Shown here: piece after piece, positions 1 through 5,499 of the stretch
How positions within the stretch are numbered: the stretch's first letter is position 1
How the letters are laid out: the number at the start of each line of letters is the position of its first letter
Assembly (NCBI GenBank): GCA_002314515.1
Contig: DCGB01000007.1
Coordinates: 558 to 6,056 of the forward strand
Origin: Solobacterium sp. UBA1789
Lineage (GTDB): Bacteria > Bacillota_I > Bacilli_A > Erysipelotrichales > Erysipelotrichaceae
Direction of reading: 5' to 3'
DNA length: 5,499 nt
Program-made: the position numbers and the translations under genes
The notes under the pieces: model-generated
What the model was told of the DNA's origin: nothing
The model's database searches: none
The model's input: only the letters and a program-made list of their open reading frames with translations

Positions 1-107
1 CCATGGGTGAGGCCTATGATGAGGTTAAAAAGGAAGCCGACTATATTACTGAGGATGTCAAAAACCAGGGTTATTATTTAGCATTTAAAAATCTGGGTTT
101 AATTTAG
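1..107 (+). CDS. C-terminal end of a Cof-type HAD hydrolase (partial, 5' end outside window)
   Basis: An open frame enters from the left edge and stops at TAG 105-107. About 34 residues are visible, beginning MGEAYDEVKKEADYIT and ending in KNLGLI. Sequence seen: this matches the usual end of Cof-type (class IIB) HAD phosphatases, where a segment like AMGNA..EVK..ADYVT is followed by a short helix ending in GLI. Family knowledge: these are cytoplasmic Mg-dependent phosphatases acting on sugar phosphates, flavin or cofactor phosphates, and individual substrates cannot be predicted. The catalytic Asp motifs lie upstream and are not visible. Only 28 bases separate it from the next HAD gene on the same strand, so the two are probably co-transcribed. 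The ATG at position 3 is an internal Met codon of the longer gene and not a start. The assignment rests on one short conserved segment. Confidence 0.72.
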   Translation, partial: MGEAYDEVKKEADYITEDVKNQGYYLAFKNLGLI

Positions 108-135
108 TATTATATATAAGAAAAGAGGATTAAAA

Positions 136-789
136 ATGATTAAGGGTGTAATTTTTGATTTAGATGGTACTTTACTTGATACCGCAACTGACTTAATGGC
201 TAGTATTAATGATGTTATGAAAGACTATGGCCGTCCAGCATATACCAAGGTTGAGGTAATGCAGAGAGTTGGCAATGGTTTTAATAACCTTTTACATAAG
301 TGTCTTCCTGATTTGAATGATGAAGAATTAAATAAGGCTGTTGCCACATTCAAATCTTATTATTCTGAACAGTATTACAAAACTACCGTTCCATATACAG
401 GCATTTCTGAATTAGTAAAAGAATTAAAAGACAGAGGATATAAACTGGCTGTCAATTCCAACAAACAGGACGACTATACAAAGAAACTTATTGCCTTGAA
501 TTTTACAGAATTCCCTGAGGACGTTGTTATTGGTGAGCGTCCAAATATCAATAAGAAACCTGATCCAGCTGCCGTTTATGAAATTATGGAAAAATGGGGT
601 ATTAGCGATAAAGATGAGATTGTCTATATTGGTGATTCAACTTCGGATATCAAGACTGCAGCCAATGCCGGCGTTAAGTCATTAACTGTTACCTGGGGTT
701 TCCGTTTCAAGGAACAGCTGGTCGATGCAGGTGCTGTAAATTTTGCAGAAACACCAGCTGAAATTCTGGATTTCATCTTAAATAACTAA
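136..789 (+). CDS. gph: HAD superfamily class IA phosphatase, phosphoglycolate phosphatase-like
   Basis: A complete 217-residue cytoplasmic phosphatase with all four HAD motifs. Motif I is DLDGT at residues 8-12, with nucleophile D8 and general acid/base D10. Motif II is S108-N109. Motif III is K141 in KKPDP. Motif IV is GDSTSD at 166-171, with the Mg-binding acidic residues D167 and D171. Between motifs I and II lies a helical class I cap (about residues 17-85) with VGNGFNNLL, as in Gph-type proteins. The length fits the family (about 210-225 residues). The start is supported by AGAGGA at 124-129, 6 bases before the ATG. The reaction is hydrolysis of a small phosphomonoester. 2-Phosphoglycolate is the name-giving substrate, but relatives include pyrophosphatases (PpaX) and beta-phosphoglucomutases, so the specificity is inferred. 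It follows a Cof-type HAD gene by 28 bases and is closed by a hairpin terminator. Confidence 0.88.
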   Translation: MIKGVIFDLDGTLLDTATDLMASINDVMKDYGRPAYTKVEVMQRVGNGFNNLLHKCLPDLNDEELNKAVATFKSYYSEQYYKTTVPYTGISELVKELKDRGYKLAVNSNKQDDYTKKLIALNFTEFPEDVVIGERPNINKKPDPAAVYEIMEKWGISDKDEIVYIGDSTSDIKTAANAGVKSLTVTWGFRFKEQLVDAGAVNFAETPAEILDFILNN

Positions 790-802
790 AAATGTAATTA
801 CG

Positions 803-826
803 AGGAGAACAGATGTTCTCCTTTTA
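803..826 (+). terminator. Rho-independent terminator after the HAD phosphatase gene
   Basis: GGAGAAC at 804-810 pairs perfectly with GTTCTCC at 815-821 around the loop AGAT. An extra A-T pair (803/822) closes the stem at 8 bp. TTTT follows directly at 822-825, then ATATA. The hairpin begins 13 bases after the stop codon. The U-tract is short, so termination may be partial. It separates the HAD gene pair from the oppA promoter. Confidence 0.75.
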
Positions 827-858
827 TATACATTAAAAAAGTTCTAAATTAGTAGATA

Positions 859-873
859 AGCTTTCAGAAAATG
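859..873 (+). promoter_or_regulatory. Possible CodY-like box upstream of oppA
   Basis: The 15-mer AGCTTTCAGAAAATG matches 12 of 15 positions of the known Bacillota CodY consensus AATTTTCWGAAAATT, including the whole TTTCAGAAAAT core. A second frame at 878-892, overlapping the palindrome, also scores 12 of 15. CodY represses peptide-uptake operons in several Firmicutes, which makes the location plausible. In DNA this AT-rich, near-matches arise by chance, and I cannot tell whether this organism has CodY. Confidence 0.3.
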
Positions 874-878
874 AAAAG

Positions 879-900
879 ATTTTCATAAATTTATGAAAAT
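879..900. promoter_or_regulatory. 22-bp perfect palindrome, candidate operator upstream of the oppA promoter
   Basis: The half-site ATTTTCATAAA (879-889) is followed without a spacer by its exact reverse complement TTTATGAAAAT (890-900). A third copy of ATGAAAA sits at 871-877, so the heptamer occurs three times in alternating orientation (871-877, 880-886 inverted, 893-899). The palindrome ends 15 bases before the predicted -35 box. Its centre lies near -61.5 relative to the predicted transcription start, a position known for class I activators. It has no GC-rich stem and no adjoining U-tract, so a dimeric protein-binding site is more likely than a terminator. The cognate regulator is unknown. 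An UP element or curved AT tract is the alternative. Confidence 0.5.
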
Positions 901-915
901 ATTTATCAAATATTC

Positions 916-944
916 TTGAAATATTTTTTTTATGGTCTTAAAAT
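916..944 (+). promoter_or_regulatory. Predicted sigma-A promoter of the opp operon
   Basis: The -35 box TTGAAA (916-921) and the -10 box TAAAAT (939-944) are separated by exactly 17 bases, and each differs from the consensus by one base. Transcription would start near 951, giving a leader of only about 17 bases that holds the AAAGGAG ribosome site and little else, so no riboswitch or leader peptide fits downstream of it. The spacer contains a run of eight T (924-931), and the DNA upstream is almost entirely A and T, which may act as an UP element. The promoter lies 23 bases before the oppA start. Confidence 0.7.
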
Positions 945-967
945 ATTTTTATTAAAGGAGACTACAT

Positions 968-2638
968 ATGAAAAAATTATTAGCTTTATTAGTAGTATTA
1001 CTCCTATTGGCAGGCTGCTCAGGCGGAACTGCTGATAATGGTGGTGGCGATACAGCTGATACTGGCGCAAAAGAGGTTACTTTACAGGTTCCTGCCGATA
1101 TCATGTCTATGGACCCACAGCTTGCTACTGATGGACAATCATTCTCTGCACAGAACTTGTGCTTTGCTGGTTTGTATCAGCTAGATGCTGATGGCAATCC
1201 AGTTCCAGATGTTGCTGAATCTTATGACCTTTCTGAAGATGGTTGCGTTTATACATTCCATTTAAGAGAGACTTACTGGTCAAATGGCGACAAGGTTACT
1301 GCTGATGACTTCGTTTATGCATGGCAGCGTTTAACTGATCCTGCAACTGCATCAGATTATAACTGGTTATTAGAAACTGCAAACGTTCTTAACTCAGACT
1401 GCTATGATCCAGAATCTGGTCATGTTCCAGCTGACTTAGGTATTAAGGCTATTGATGAAGCAACTCTTGAAGTTACATTAACTCAGCCTACAGGTTTCTT
1501 CCTTCAGATCGTTACTTTCCCTTCAACTTTCCCATGCAACCGTGCGTTCTATGAGTCAGTTGGTGATCAGTATTGTTTGAAACTTGATAACATTCTGTTC
1601 AATGGTCCATATAAGATGGTTTCCTGGGAACAGGGTTATGGTTATTCATTTGAAATGAATGACAAATACTTCGATTACGAAAACTACAATGGTAAGTATT
1701 GTGATAAGGTCAACTTCCGTATCGTTGCTGATACACAGTCTGCTTTGATGGACTATGAAGCTGGCAACCTGGATTATGTATCTTTATCCGGTGCTCAGGT
1801 TAAGGCAAACGAGGGTGTTGATGGCTTCCAGGCTAGACTTGGTTCTTACAACTTCTACTTATTAATTAACATCAACTACATTGCAGCTGGTGCAAATCAG
1901 GCTACTGCTAATCTAAACGTTAGAAAAGCTATGGCTTATGCTATCGATAGAGAAGATGTCTGCAATACATTAAATGATGGTTCAATTGCTGCTGGTGGTA
2001 TCGTTCCTTATAAGTTAGCTGCTAACCCTGAAACAGGTGCTGACTTCCGTGAAGATGCTGGCAATTTATTAGAATTCAACCAGGATAAGGCTAAAGAATT
2101 CTTTGAAGCTGCTAAGGCTGAATTAGGCGTTGAAGAAATTTCTATTGATCTCTTATATTCAAGTGACCAGGGTGATCCAGAAATCAATGCTGCAACTCGT
2201 ATTGCTGCTCAGCTTGAAGAAGTTGGTTTCACAGTTACTTTAAATCCACAGCCAAAGAAGTCCAGATTAAATGTTTATCAGCATGTAAATGATGATAAGA
2301 CTGCTAACTTCGAAATATCTTTGACTAGATGGGGTCCAGACTATGGTGATCCTCAGACTTACATGGATCTGTTCTGGAGCACAAACACATCTAACAATAA
2401 TGGTGGTTACATGTCTGATGCATACGATGGTTACCTGACTGTTGCTGAAGCAGCTGGTACAAGTGCTATTGACAGATGGAATGCCTTCATCGAAGCTGAA
2501 AAAGTATTAATTACTGAAGACTGCGCAGTAATCCCTGTATACCAGAATGGTGGCGCAAGCTTAGTTAATCCTAATATGAGCGGCATTGAATTCCACTCTG
2601 CATCAGTTGATGTTTACCGTCATCTGATTGTTAAATAA
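968..2638 (+). CDS. oppA: Oligopeptide ABC transporter substrate-binding lipoprotein OppA
   Basis: A 556-residue extracytoplasmic receptor of the SBP_bac_5 (OppA/DppA, cluster C) family that captures peptides and delivers them to OppBC. Residues 1-17 form a lipoprotein signal: MKK, a Leu/Val-rich core, then the lipobox LAGC, with C17 as the lipidation site. A flexible Gly/Asp/Thr-rich linker (about 18-34) follows. Family landmarks are YTFHLR at 95-100, WSNGDKVTADDFVYAWQRL at 104-122, NGPYKMVSW at 212-220, NVRKAMAYAIDRE at 317-329, RWGPDYGDPQTYMD at 454-467 and a VIPVYQ segment near 521-526. The length is usual for OppA. AAAGGAG at 954-960, 7 bases before the ATG, fixes the start. It ends in tandem TAA TAA stops. 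U-ending codons such as GCT, GTT and ACT dominate, suggesting high expression. Eight cysteines besides C17 are unusual for a secreted protein. The peptide length preference cannot be read from sequence; a dipeptide receptor is possible. Confidence 0.93.
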   Translation: MKKLLALLVVLLLLAGCSGGTADNGGGDTADTGAKEVTLQVPADIMSMDPQLATDGQSFSAQNLCFAGLYQLDADGNPVPDVAESYDLSEDGCVYTFHLRETYWSNGDKVTADDFVYAWQRLTDPATASDYNWLLETANVLNSDCYDPESGHVPADLGIKAIDEATLEVTLTQPTGFFLQIVTFPSTFPCNRAFYESVGDQYCLKLDNILFNGPYKMVSWEQGYGYSFEMNDKYFDYENYNGKYCDKVNFRIVADTQSALMDYEAGNLDYVSLSGAQVKANEGVDGFQARLGSYNFYLLININYIAAGANQATANLNVRKAMAYAIDREDVCNTLNDGSIAAGGIVPYKLAANPETGADFREDAGNLLEFNQDKAKEFFEAAKAELGVEEISIDLLYSSDQGDPEINAATRIAAQLEEVGFTVTLNPQPKKSRLNVYQHVNDDKTANFEISLTRWGPDYGDPQTYMDLFWSTNTSNNNGGYMSDAYDGYLTVAEAAGTSAIDRWNAFIEAEKVLITEDCAVIPVYQNGGASLVNPNMSGIEFHSASVDVYRHLIVK

Positions 2639-2671
2639 TAATCTATTCATTATTTAAAATTTATTTGAACT

Positions 2672-2701
2672 ATTAGAGCGATAAGAAATTATCGCTCTAA
2701 T
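2672..2701 (+). promoter_or_regulatory. Intercistronic stem-loop between oppA and oppB (mRNA stabiliser or attenuator)
   Basis: TTAGAGCGATAA (2673-2684) pairs perfectly with TTATCGCTCTAA (2689-2700) around a GAAA tetraloop. An outer A-T pair (2672/2701) gives 13 bp. GAAA is a GNRA loop, known to be stable in RNA. What follows is TTCGC and not a U-tract, so full intrinsic termination is unlikely. In solute-binding-protein transporter operons such a hairpin commonly protects the receptor mRNA from 3' decay, or lets some polymerase stop, giving more receptor than permease. That role is inferred here. Confidence 0.7.
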
Positions 2702-2710
2702 TCGCTAACA

Positions 2711-2717
2711 AAGGAGG
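2711..2717 (+). promoter_or_regulatory. oppB ribosome binding site with short spacing
   Basis: AAGGAGG is a full-strength Shine-Dalgarno sequence, but only ACT separates it from the ATG at 2721. This is closer than the usual 5-9 bases and may lower initiation. The start is still preferred because MKKYIAKRLL is a typical OppB N-terminus and the next Met (residue 27) would remove most of the first membrane helix. The intercistronic hairpin ends 9 bases upstream. Confidence 0.6.
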
Positions 2718-2720
2718 ACT

Positions 2721-3656
2721 ATGAAAAAATATATTGCAAAAAGATTATTAGTATCTATCGCAACTCTTTTTGTTATCTTATTAGTGCTTTTTATTCTGAT
2801 GGATCTAATGCCAGGTTCACCATTTAATGATGAAAAGTTAACGGCCGACCAGCTTGCCGTATTATATGCAAAATATGGTCTGGATAAGCCGATTCTGACG
2901 AGATTCTTTATTTATGTCAAGAATATGTTAACAGGTGACTTTGGCATTTCGTACACAATTAATAAAAACTTCGCTGTTAGCGAAATGTTAAAAGGAAGAT
3001 TGAGCATTTCTCTGTTACTTGGTACTATGGCCATGGTCATTGGTACAGTTATTGGTCTGGTATTAGGTATCGCAGCTGCACTAAATCATAACAGTTGGAT
3101 TGATAATCTCTGTTCCATGTTGTCGGTAATTGGCGTATCTATTCCATCTTATGTCTGTGGTTTGTTATTGTGTTACTATCTGGCCTATAAATTCAAATGG
3201 TTCCCTATTCTATACAATAGCAATGCCAAAGTATTCTCGCTTGTTTTGCCGGCAATGGCTCTTTCTGTTTCGCCGGTTGCCAATATTGCCCGTTTTACCC
3301 GCTCAGAAATGATTGATGTCTTAAATTCTGATTACATTTCGCTGGTACGTTCCAAGGGCGTAAAAGACTATAAGATAATCATTCGTCATGCAATGCGCAA
3401 TACTTTAATCCCAATTATCACGGTTATGGGCCCGTTACTGGCCAACCTCTTGACAGGTTCCAGTGTTATTGAAAAGATCTTTGGTATCCCTGGTGTTGGT
3501 AATCTGATGATTCAGGGTATTCAGAATAACGACTACAATGTCACTATTGCCTGTTCGTTTATTTATTCAATGATTTATATTGTCATCATGCTGATTGTTG
3601 ATGTCCTGTATGGTGTTATCGATCCGCGTATCAGAATAACGAAAGGAGAACACTAA
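2721..3656 (+). CDS. oppB: Oligopeptide ABC transporter permease OppB
   Basis: A 311-residue integral membrane subunit (BPD_transp_1 family) that forms half of the peptide channel with OppC. It begins with the typical MKKYIAKRLL, followed by membrane helix 1 (about 10-29) and MPGSPF, as in OppB/DppB proteins. An extracytoplasmic segment carries YGLDKPILTRFFIYVKNMLT and GDFGISY (about 52-78). Further helices lie near 93-120, 130-155, 172-190, 228-250 and 275-298. The cytoplasmic EAA-type loop that docks on the ATPase is at about 204-231 (DYISLVRSKGVKDYKIIIRH, then NTLIP). Conserved FGIPGVGNL is at 254-262, and the C-terminus has the family's DPRIR. Length is normal. It lies 82 bases after oppA and 1 base before oppC, whose ribosome site is inside its last codons, implying translational coupling. 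The Opp/Dpp distinction is inferred from operon order. Confidence 0.93.
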   Translation: MKKYIAKRLLVSIATLFVILLVLFILMDLMPGSPFNDEKLTADQLAVLYAKYGLDKPILTRFFIYVKNMLTGDFGISYTINKNFAVSEMLKGRLSISLLLGTMAMVIGTVIGLVLGIAAALNHNSWIDNLCSMLSVIGVSIPSYVCGLLLCYYLAYKFKWFPILYNSNAKVFSLVLPAMALSVSPVANIARFTRSEMIDVLNSDYISLVRSKGVKDYKIIIRHAMRNTLIPIITVMGPLLANLLTGSSVIEKIFGIPGVGNLMIQGIQNNDYNVTIACSFIYSMIYIVIMLIVDVLYGVIDPRIRITKGEH

Positions 3657-3657
3657 A

Positions 3658-4680
3658 ATGTCTGAAAAAGATTACAGAAGTCATGAATATCATCATGACG
3701 ATTTCGCCTTCGCTCATTCTGCAGATGATAAACTGATTGATAAAAACTTTAAAGCAACATCCTATATTAAAGATGTCTGGTCTAATTTCCGCAAAAATAA
3801 GGGTGCGATTATCGGCTTTATTATTGTAGTCATCTTTATAATCATGGCCCTGGTTGGTCCAGGTATGAATGAACATACATACAAGTCCATCACCAAAGGG
3901 CATGAATATCTGACACCAAGAGTAAAAAATATAGAAAAAGTCGGTATTTTTGATGGTACTTATAAGGGCTCCAGCATGTACAATACCGAAGAGCTGAAAG
4001 ATGTCTATTACTGGTTTGGTACTGATGATCAGGGAAGAGACCTTTGGACTCGTGTCTGGTCAGGAACCAGAGTAAGTCTGATCATTGCTTTTGCAGCTGT
4101 TGTTATTGATATCGTCATCGGCATGGTCTATGGTATGATATCCGGTTTCTTTGGTGGAAAAGTTGATATGCTGATGCAAAGATTTGCCGAAATCCTCAAT
4201 GGTGTACCTACCCTGGTTGTTGTTACCCTTCTGGGTCTGGTCCTGCCACGAGGAATGACCTCTATCATCTTTGCTTTGATGATTACCGGCTGGATTCCAA
4301 TGGAAAGAATTGCCCGTGCTCAGGTTTTAAAAGTCAAGGAACAGGAATATGTCTTAGCTGCCAGAACCCTGGGTGCTAATAAATTTACCCTGATTTTCAA
4401 AGAAATACTTCCGAATATCTTTGGCCAGGTAATTGTAACTTCAATGTTCTCAATTCCAAATGCTATTTTCTTGGAAGCATATCTGTCATTCCTGGGTTTA
4501 GGTGTACCACAGCCAATGGCTTCCTTGGGTTCGCTGGTATCTGATGGTTATAAGTGTATGACAACCTTCCCACATATTCTGATTTCACCAGTTGTTGCCA
4601 TGTCAGTTCTAATGCTGGCCTTCAACCTCTTTGCCGATGGTCTAAGAGATGCGTTTGATCCGCGTATGTTAAATAAGTAA
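3658..4680 (+). CDS. oppC: Oligopeptide ABC transporter permease OppC
   Basis: A 340-residue membrane subunit, partner of OppB. An acidic and His-rich cytoplasmic tail (about 1-35) precedes the OppC_N region and membrane helix 1 (about 49-67). The extracytoplasmic part holds YLTPRVKNIEKVGIFDGT (84-101), a segment familiar from Firmicutes OppC, then the hallmark WFGTDDQGRDLWTRVWSGTR (119-138). The permease domain follows, with the EAA loop at about 228-253 (EYVLAARTLGANKFTLIFKE), EAYLSFLGLGVPQP (273-286) and a C-terminal DGLRDAFDPRM. The start is supported by AAAGGAG at 3642-3648, 9 bases before the ATG and inside the end of oppB, with a 1-base gap after the oppB stop. The length is at the upper end of the family because of the N-terminal tail and the outer loop. 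No damage is visible. Confidence 0.94.
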   Translation: MSEKDYRSHEYHHDDFAFAHSADDKLIDKNFKATSYIKDVWSNFRKNKGAIIGFIIVVIFIIMALVGPGMNEHTYKSITKGHEYLTPRVKNIEKVGIFDGTYKGSSMYNTEELKDVYYWFGTDDQGRDLWTRVWSGTRVSLIIAFAAVVIDIVIGMVYGMISGFFGGKVDMLMQRFAEILNGVPTLVVVTLLGLVLPRGMTSIIFALMITGWIPMERIARAQVLKVKEQEYVLAARTLGANKFTLIFKEILPNIFGQVIVTSMFSIPNAIFLEAYLSFLGLGVPQPMASLGSLVSDGYKCMTTFPHILISPVVAMSVLMLAFNLFADGLRDAFDPRMLNK

Positions 4681-4691
4681 GGGGTAAGAGT

Positions 4692-5499
4692 ATGGAAAAA
4701 ACAGTAAAAAGAAATAAAAATGACCGCGTACTCTATATCCGTGATCTCAATATAGCCTTCAAAACTGCCTATGGTCGTGTTAATGCCATTCGTGGTGTCC
4801 GCTTAGACCTGTTTAGAGGTGAAACTATTGCCATTGTTGGTGAATCTGGTAGTGGTAAGTCAGTAACCGTTAAAACCATCATGGGAATTCTGGATTCCAA
4901 TGGTGAAATTGACTCTGGATCGATAATCTATAATTATACAGACGAAAACGGCCAGGAACAGCAGGCTGATCTGGTTCAGATGTCACAAAAGGAAATCCGC
5001 TATAAGTTCTGTGGTAAAAAGATTGCCATGGTCTTCCAGGATCCAATGACTTCTTTAGATCCAACTATGACAATTGGTAAACAGATTATGGAACCAATGC
5101 TGGAACACTTGAAGATTTCCAAAGATGAGGCTAAAAAAAGAACTATAGAACTATTGGCTGATGTTGGTATTGACAATCCGGATAAGCGCTTTAAAGAATA
5201 TCCACATGAATTATCCGGTGGTATGCGTCAGCGTGTCGTAATTGCGATTGCCTTAGCCTGCGATCCTGATATTCTGATTTGTGATGAGCCAACAACAGCT
5301 CTTGATGTTACAATTCAGGCTAAAATCCTTGAACATATTAAGGAAATTCAAAAGAAAAAGAATATTTCTGTTATTTATATCACTCATGATCTGGGTGTTG
5401 TTGCCAAAGTAGCAGACTATGTTGCGGTTATGTATGCTGGTCGTATCGTTGAAAAAGGCGCAATTAATGAAGTCTTCTATGACCCACGTCATCCATATA
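4692..5499 (+). CDS. oppD: Oligopeptide ABC transporter ATP-binding protein OppD (partial, 3' end outside window)
   Basis: An open frame from ATG 4692 runs off the right edge with 269 residues visible and no stop. It is a complete ABC nucleotide-binding domain that powers peptide import. Walker A GESGSGKS is at 50-57, the Q-loop Q116 lies in VFQDPMTSLDP, signature LSGGMRQ is at 174-180, Walker B DILICDEP is at 193-200 with catalytic E199, the D-loop is SALD-like (TALD, 202-205), and switch H232 lies in ITHDLG. A hydrophilic insert with NYTDENGQEQQ (81-91) separates the SGSI strand from the Q-loop region. The window ends exactly at RHPY, the start of the oligopeptide-transporter C-terminal extension (oligo_HPY), so roughly the last 60-80 residues are missing. 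AAGGGG at 4679-4684 overlaps the oppC stop and sits 7 bases before the ATG. Position after oppC and similarity favour OppD; oppF is expected next. Confidence 0.93.
   Translation, partial: MEKTVKRNKNDRVLYIRDLNIAFKTAYGRVNAIRGVRLDLFRGETIAIVGESGSGKSVTVKTIMGILDSNGEIDSGSIIYNYTDENGQEQQADLVQMSQKEIRYKFCGKKIAMVFQDPMTSLDPTMTIGKQIMEPMLEHLKISKDEAKKRTIELLADVGIDNPDKRFKEYPHELSGGMRQRVVIAIALACDPDILICDEPTTALDVTIQAKILEHIKEIQKKKNISVIYITHDLGVVAKVADYVAVMYAGRIVEKGAINEVFYDPRHPY

Noticed and set aside
108..119. TATTATATATAA resembling a -10 box before the gph-like gene
   Set aside because: No acceptable -35 box lies about 17 bases upstream, and the 28-base gap between the two HAD genes suggests read-through transcription.
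908..931. AAATATT / AATATTT inverted repeat followed by eight T, resembling a terminator
   Set aside because: The stem is only A-T pairs and would be too weak. The same bases hold the -35 box and spacer of a well-formed promoter, which explains them better.
3130..3312. 60-codon + strand open frame inside oppB
   Set aside because: It lies wholly within the strongly supported oppB frame, has no good ribosome site and resembles no known protein; it is a shadow.
3631..3903. 90-codon minus-strand open frame over the oppB/oppC junction
   Set aside because: It is antisense to the conserved OppB C-terminus and OppC N-terminus, with no recognisable domain or promoter.
3898..4014. Apparent insertion in OppC between membrane helix 1 and the WFGTDDQGRD motif
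   Set aside because: The segment contains TPR..NIEKVGIFDGT, which is a normal feature of Firmicutes OppC proteins, so it is not a novel domain.
4879..5064. 61-codon minus-strand open frame inside oppD
   Set aside because: It is antisense to the OppD region up to the Q-loop; coding there is explained by the + strand.
5253..5492. 79-codon minus-strand open frame inside oppD
   Set aside because: It is antisense to the Walker B and H-loop region of OppD; its translation looks like random low-complexity sequence.

Overview
The window is a stretch of low-GC, Gram-positive-type (Firmicutes/Bacillota-like) chromosome with every gene on the + strand. The evidence is the AT-rich intergenic DNA, strong purine-rich Shine-Dalgarno sites (AAAGGAG, AAGGAGG), a lipobox-anchored solute-binding protein in place of a free periplasmic one, and translated sequences resembling Firmicutes homologues. 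An anaerobic gut or oral relative of the Erysipelotrichia is my guess at lineage. It is an inference from general resemblance and should be held loosely.

Layout. Bases 1-107 are the last codons of a Cof-type (class IIB) HAD hydrolase. A gap of 28 bases leads to a complete class IA HAD phosphatase (Gph-like, 136-789), so these two probably share a transcript that ends at a hairpin at 803-826. The 178-base gap that follows is very AT-rich. It holds a convincing sigma-A promoter (TTGAAA, 17 bases, TAAAAT), and just upstream a 22-bp perfect palindrome and CodY-like boxes.

From 968 to the right edge lies an oligopeptide ABC importer operon in the order oppA, oppB, oppC, oppD. oppA (968-2638) is the lipoprotein receptor. 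oppB (2721-3656) and oppC (3658-4680) are the two membrane subunits. oppD (4692 to beyond the edge) is the first ATPase, cut by the window just as its C-terminal peptide-transporter extension begins; an oppF is expected next. OppA would capture peptides outside the membrane, OppB and OppC form the pore, and OppD with the presumed OppF hydrolyses ATP. A perfect stem-loop with a GAAA loop between oppA and oppB probably sets receptor mRNA abundance above that of the membrane and ATPase genes.

I found no novel system, mobile element, CRISPR array, tRNA or rRNA. The genes are ordinary and intact. The items worth a second look are regulatory: the operator-like cluster upstream of the oppA promoter and the intercistronic hairpin. 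No stretch longer than about 180 bases lacks a gene.
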